Shown here: positions 31,448-33,338 of the stretch, piece after piece | How positions within the stretch are numbered: the stretch's first letter is position 1 | How the letters are laid out: every line of letters begins with the position of its first letter | Assembly: GCF_902706185.1 (NCBI RefSeq) | Contig: NZ_CACSJM010000061.1 | Location: 1-33,338, forward strand | Direction: 5' to 3' | Source: Roseomonas sp. 18066 | GTDB lineage: Bacteria > Pseudomonadota > Alphaproteobacteria > Acetobacterales > Acetobacteraceae | Length of the DNA: 33,338 bases | Program-made: the position numbers and the translations under genes | The notes under the pieces: generated by a model | What the model saw: only the letters and a program-made list of their open reading frames with translations | Told to the model about the DNA's origin: nothing | Database searches by the model: none

Positions 31448-32193
31448 CCGCCCCCGTGCTGCAGGCCGAGGGGCTGGTGAAGGCTTGGGGCGGGGTGCGG
31501 GCGGTGGATGGCGTGTCCTTCGCCCTGGCCCCCGGCGAGATGCTGGCGCTGATCGGCCCCAACGGCGCCGGGAAAAGCACTCTTTTCAATTTGCTGAACG
31601 GCCAGGTGCGCGCCGATGCCGGGCGGGTGCGGCTGGGCGGCGTCGACGTCACCGGCCTGCCGCCGCGCAAGCTGTGGCGGCGGGGGGTGGGGCGAACCTT
31701 CCAGATCACCGCGACCTTCGCCTCGCTGAGCGTCGCCGAGAATGTCCGGCTGGCGCTGCTGTCGCACCACCGGCGGGTGTTTTCCTTCATCAGGCCCTCT
31801 GGCGATCTCTTCGCCGGGGAGGCGCAGGCGCTGCTGGACCGCGTCGGCATGGCGGCCCAGGCGGCAAGGACCTGCGGCGTGCTGGCCTATGGCGACCTGA
31901 AGCGGGTGGAGCTCGCCATGGCGCTCGCCAACCGCCCGCGCCTGCTGCTGATGGACGAGCCCACCGCCGGCATGGCGCCCGAATCCCGGCTCGCCTTGAT
32001 GGCGCAGACCGCCGCCATCGCCCGCGCCGAGAACATCGCCGTGCTGTTCACCGAGCACGACATGGATGTCGTCTTCGGCCATGCCGCGCGCGTCATGGTG
32101 CTGGACCGCGGCCGGTTGATCGCCGAGGGCGCGCCGGAGGCCGTGCGCGCCGATCCGCGTGTCCGCGAAAGCTATCTGGGGAAGCAGGGCTGA
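31444..32193 (+). CDS. livG: Branched-chain-type ABC transporter ATPase LivG
   Basis: 249 aa. The start ATG 31444 overlaps the permease stop (ATGA). Walker A GPNGAGKST (38-46), Q-loop FQITATF, Walker B LLLMDEPTAGM, switch histidine in LFTEHDMDVVF. The signature is YGDLKRVELAMAL, the LivG variant of LSGGQ (normally YGDQRRLEIARAL), with L in place of Q. The C-terminal extension RDPRVRESYLG-like (ADPRVRESYLGKQG) is typical of LivG. Next gene overlaps by one base. Confidence 0.94.
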   Translation: MTAPVLQAEGLVKAWGGVRAVDGVSFALAPGEMLALIGPNGAGKSTLFNLLNGQVRADAGRVRLGGVDVTGLPPRKLWRRGVGRTFQITATFASLSVAENVRLALLSHHRRVFSFIRPSGDLFAGEAQALLDRVGMAAQAARTCGVLAYGDLKRVELAMALANRPRLLLMDEPTAGMAPESRLALMAQTAAIARAENIAVLFTEHDMDVVFGHAARVMVLDRGRLIAEGAPEAVRADPRVRESYLGKQG

Positions 32194-32894
32194 TGCTGGC
32201 GGTCGACGACCTGCAGGCGCATTACGGCCGCGCCCATATCCTGCACGGGGTCAGCCTGGGCGTCGCCGCCGGCGAGGTGGCCTGCCTGCTCGGCCGCAAC
32301 GGCGCCGGCAAGAGCACCACGATGAAGGCGATCATGCGCCTGCTGCCGCCGACCGGGGGCAGCGTCCGCTTCGAGGGGCAGGACCTGGCCGGGCTGGCGC
32401 CGCATGACGTGGCCCGCCTCGGCCTCGGCTACGTCCCCGAGGAGCGCCGCATCTTCCCCGAGCTGACGGTGGCCGAAAACCTCGAGGTCGGCCGCCGCCC
32501 GCCCCGCCCCGGCCAGGCGCCCTGGACGGCCGAGCGGCTCTACGCCCTGTTCCCCAGCCTCGGCGCGATGAAAAAGCGCCCGGGCGGGCGGATGAGCGGC
32601 GGCGAGCAGCAGATGCTGGCCATCGCCCGCACGCTGATGGGCAATCCGCGGCTGCTGCTGCTGGACGAGCCCTCGGAAGGCCTGGCCCCGGTGGTGGTCG
32701 ACCGCCTGGCCGAGGCGCTGCTGGGGCTGAAATCCGAGGGCCTGGCCATCCTGCTGTCGGAGCAGAACCCGGGCTTCGCCGCCAGCATCGCCGATCACGC
32801 CTGGCTGCTGGAGACCGGGCATATCCGGCATCACGGGCCGATGGCGGCGGTGATGGCCGATGCCGGGCTCAGGGCGCGCTACCTGTCGGTCTGA
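32193..32894 (+). CDS. livF: Branched-chain-type ABC transporter ATPase LivF
   Basis: 233 aa, usual LivF size. ATG 32193 overlaps the livG stop (TGATG). Motifs: Walker A GRNGAGKST (34-42), LGYVPEERRIFPELTVAENL (characteristic of LivF), signature MSGGEQQMLAIARTL, Walker B LLLLDEPSEGLAP, and ILLSEQNPGFAASIAD in place of the canonical switch histidine (LivF normally has VEQN). Ends in ARYLSV. It is the last gene of the operon and converges on the small gene that ends 12 bp away. Confidence 0.94.
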   Translation: MLAVDDLQAHYGRAHILHGVSLGVAAGEVACLLGRNGAGKSTTMKAIMRLLPPTGGSVRFEGQDLAGLAPHDVARLGLGYVPEERRIFPELTVAENLEVGRRPPRPGQAPWTAERLYALFPSLGAMKKRPGGRMSGGEQQMLAIARTLMGNPRLLLLDEPSEGLAPVVVDRLAEALLGLKSEGLAILLSEQNPGFAASIADHAWLLETGHIRHHGPMAAVMADAGLRARYLSV

Positions 32895-32906
32895 GCGTCC
32901 AGCGGG

Positions 32907-33215
32907 TCACACCCCAATGACCAAGACCGCCAGCCGGCCGGCGAACCAGCCGCCGCCCATGCCGATCACCATGGCCAGCATCAGCTGGCGGCTGGCGCGG
33001 TGCCAGCGCTTCCAGGGCAATGCCGCCAGGGCGTCGCGCGCCGCCTCGGGCGAGGAGAAGATGGGGGGAAGCGCGGGCAGGCCATGCAGGCCCGCCCGCG
33101 CCCAGCCGGTGCGCCGCCCGTCGCGCGGCGCGATCCGCCAGGAGGGGGGCGCCGCAGGGGCATGCGGCGAGATCCAGGAGAACGGCGCAGCGGGGGGAAA
33201 GGAGGGGCTCGGCAT
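32907..33215 (-). CDS. Small membrane protein of unknown function
   Basis: 102 aa from ATG 33215 (MPSPSFPPAAPFSW); 33242 and GTG 33248 are alternatives. A proline-rich N-terminus with WRIAPRDGRRTGWARAGL and LPPIFSSPEAARDALAALP precedes a single C-terminal transmembrane helix (LMLAMVIGMGGGWFAGRLAVLVIGV region). An AT-rich patch (TTCTTTTTATGTT on the minus strand, 33226-33238) just upstream could be a -10 region. It converges with livF. Family not recognised; upstream sequence to the window end (33216-33338) shows no other gene. Confidence 0.5.
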   Translation of the reverse strand: MPSPSFPPAAPFSWISPHAPAAPPSWRIAPRDGRRTGWARAGLHGLPALPPIFSSPEAARDALAALPWKRWHRASRQLMLAMVIGMGGGWFAGRLAVLVIGV

Positions 33216-33338
33216 GCCCGGATGCGAACATAAAAAGAACATGGCCACAAGCGCGGCCCGGGCACAGCCTGGCAGGAATCAGAACAAAGCGGGAAACTTT
33301 TTGGTGAGGGGATCGTAACGACCCCCTCCCCCCAGGCC

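Noticed and set aside
33262..33280. GAAC-AAAGCGG-GAAA, close to a LexA box, upstream of the last small gene
   Set aside because: One of the eight fixed bases differs from GAAC-N7-GAAC, and the gene has no known link to SOS. A chance near-match is likely.
1..33338. CRISPR arrays, tRNA/rRNA genes, complete transposase genes, or phage modules
   Set aside because: None was seen. The only repeats are the hairpin-ended elements, the protein-level repeats in the protease and the lexA hinge repeats; no transposase gene accompanies the elements.

Overview
The window is very GC-rich DNA from an alphaproteobacterium, most likely Acetobacteraceae/Rhodospirillales (Roseomonas-like). This rests on gene order, codon composition and one diagnostic site, not on a database search. 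The run tpiA - ppiD - trpE/G/D/C - moaC - moeA - lexA - comEC - gltX is a well-known alphaproteobacterial neighbourhood, and lexA carries a perfect GAAC-N7-GAAC SOS box, the alphaproteobacterial type.

Layout. (1) 1-4.6 kb: the 3' part of a threonine aldolase, a convergent serralysin-like zinc metalloprotease carrying six C-terminal ~38-residue repeats, and an M20 peptidase. (2) 4.6-18.3 kb: a housekeeping block. tpiA lies on the minus strand and is divergent from ppiD. ppiD overlaps trpE, and trpG-trpD-trpC-moaC-moeA follow on the same strand. lexA comes next with its own SOS-controlled promoter. comEC is on the minus strand, converging on and overlapping lexA, and is divergent from gltX. (3) 18.4-26.2 kb: an accessory stretch with an M20D amidohydrolase, a small secreted protein, a DUF6065-like protein, an OmpR/EnvZ-type two-component pair, a one-TM protein, an AlkA-type DNA glycosylase, a short unknown gene and a GT61-type glycosyltransferase. 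(4) 26.2-28.2 kb: a hexapeptide acetyltransferase of the phosphonate-associated type, divergent from a class I/II aminotransferase, plus a 51-residue membrane protein coupled to the aminotransferase. (5) 28.4-32.9 kb: a complete branched-chain-type (HAAT) ABC importer with both permeases fused in one polypeptide. A small unknown gene closes the window on the minus strand.

The most unusual content is non-coding. A family of intergenic elements is built on a GGGGAAT-GAATTCCCC-type hairpin followed by an ACCCC..CTTTTTTCTG tract. Two full copies (~240 bp; between tpiA and the M20 peptidase, and between trpE and trpG) have the hairpin module at each end in inverted orientation around a homologous ~150-bp core. 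Two short copies carry a single hairpin end (after gltX, and before the ABC importer). The outer base pairs of the hairpins differ from copy to copy but stay complementary, so the fold itself appears to be conserved. The two stretches longer than 300 bp without a gene (4592-4901 and 9168-9496) are almost wholly these elements.

Almost all genes in the large blocks are tightly packed, with 1-4 bp start/stop overlaps: ppiD/trpE, trpG/trpD, moaC/moeA, response regulator/kinase, the unknown gene/GT61, the aminotransferase/small protein, and permease/livG/livF. This points to translational coupling within operons.
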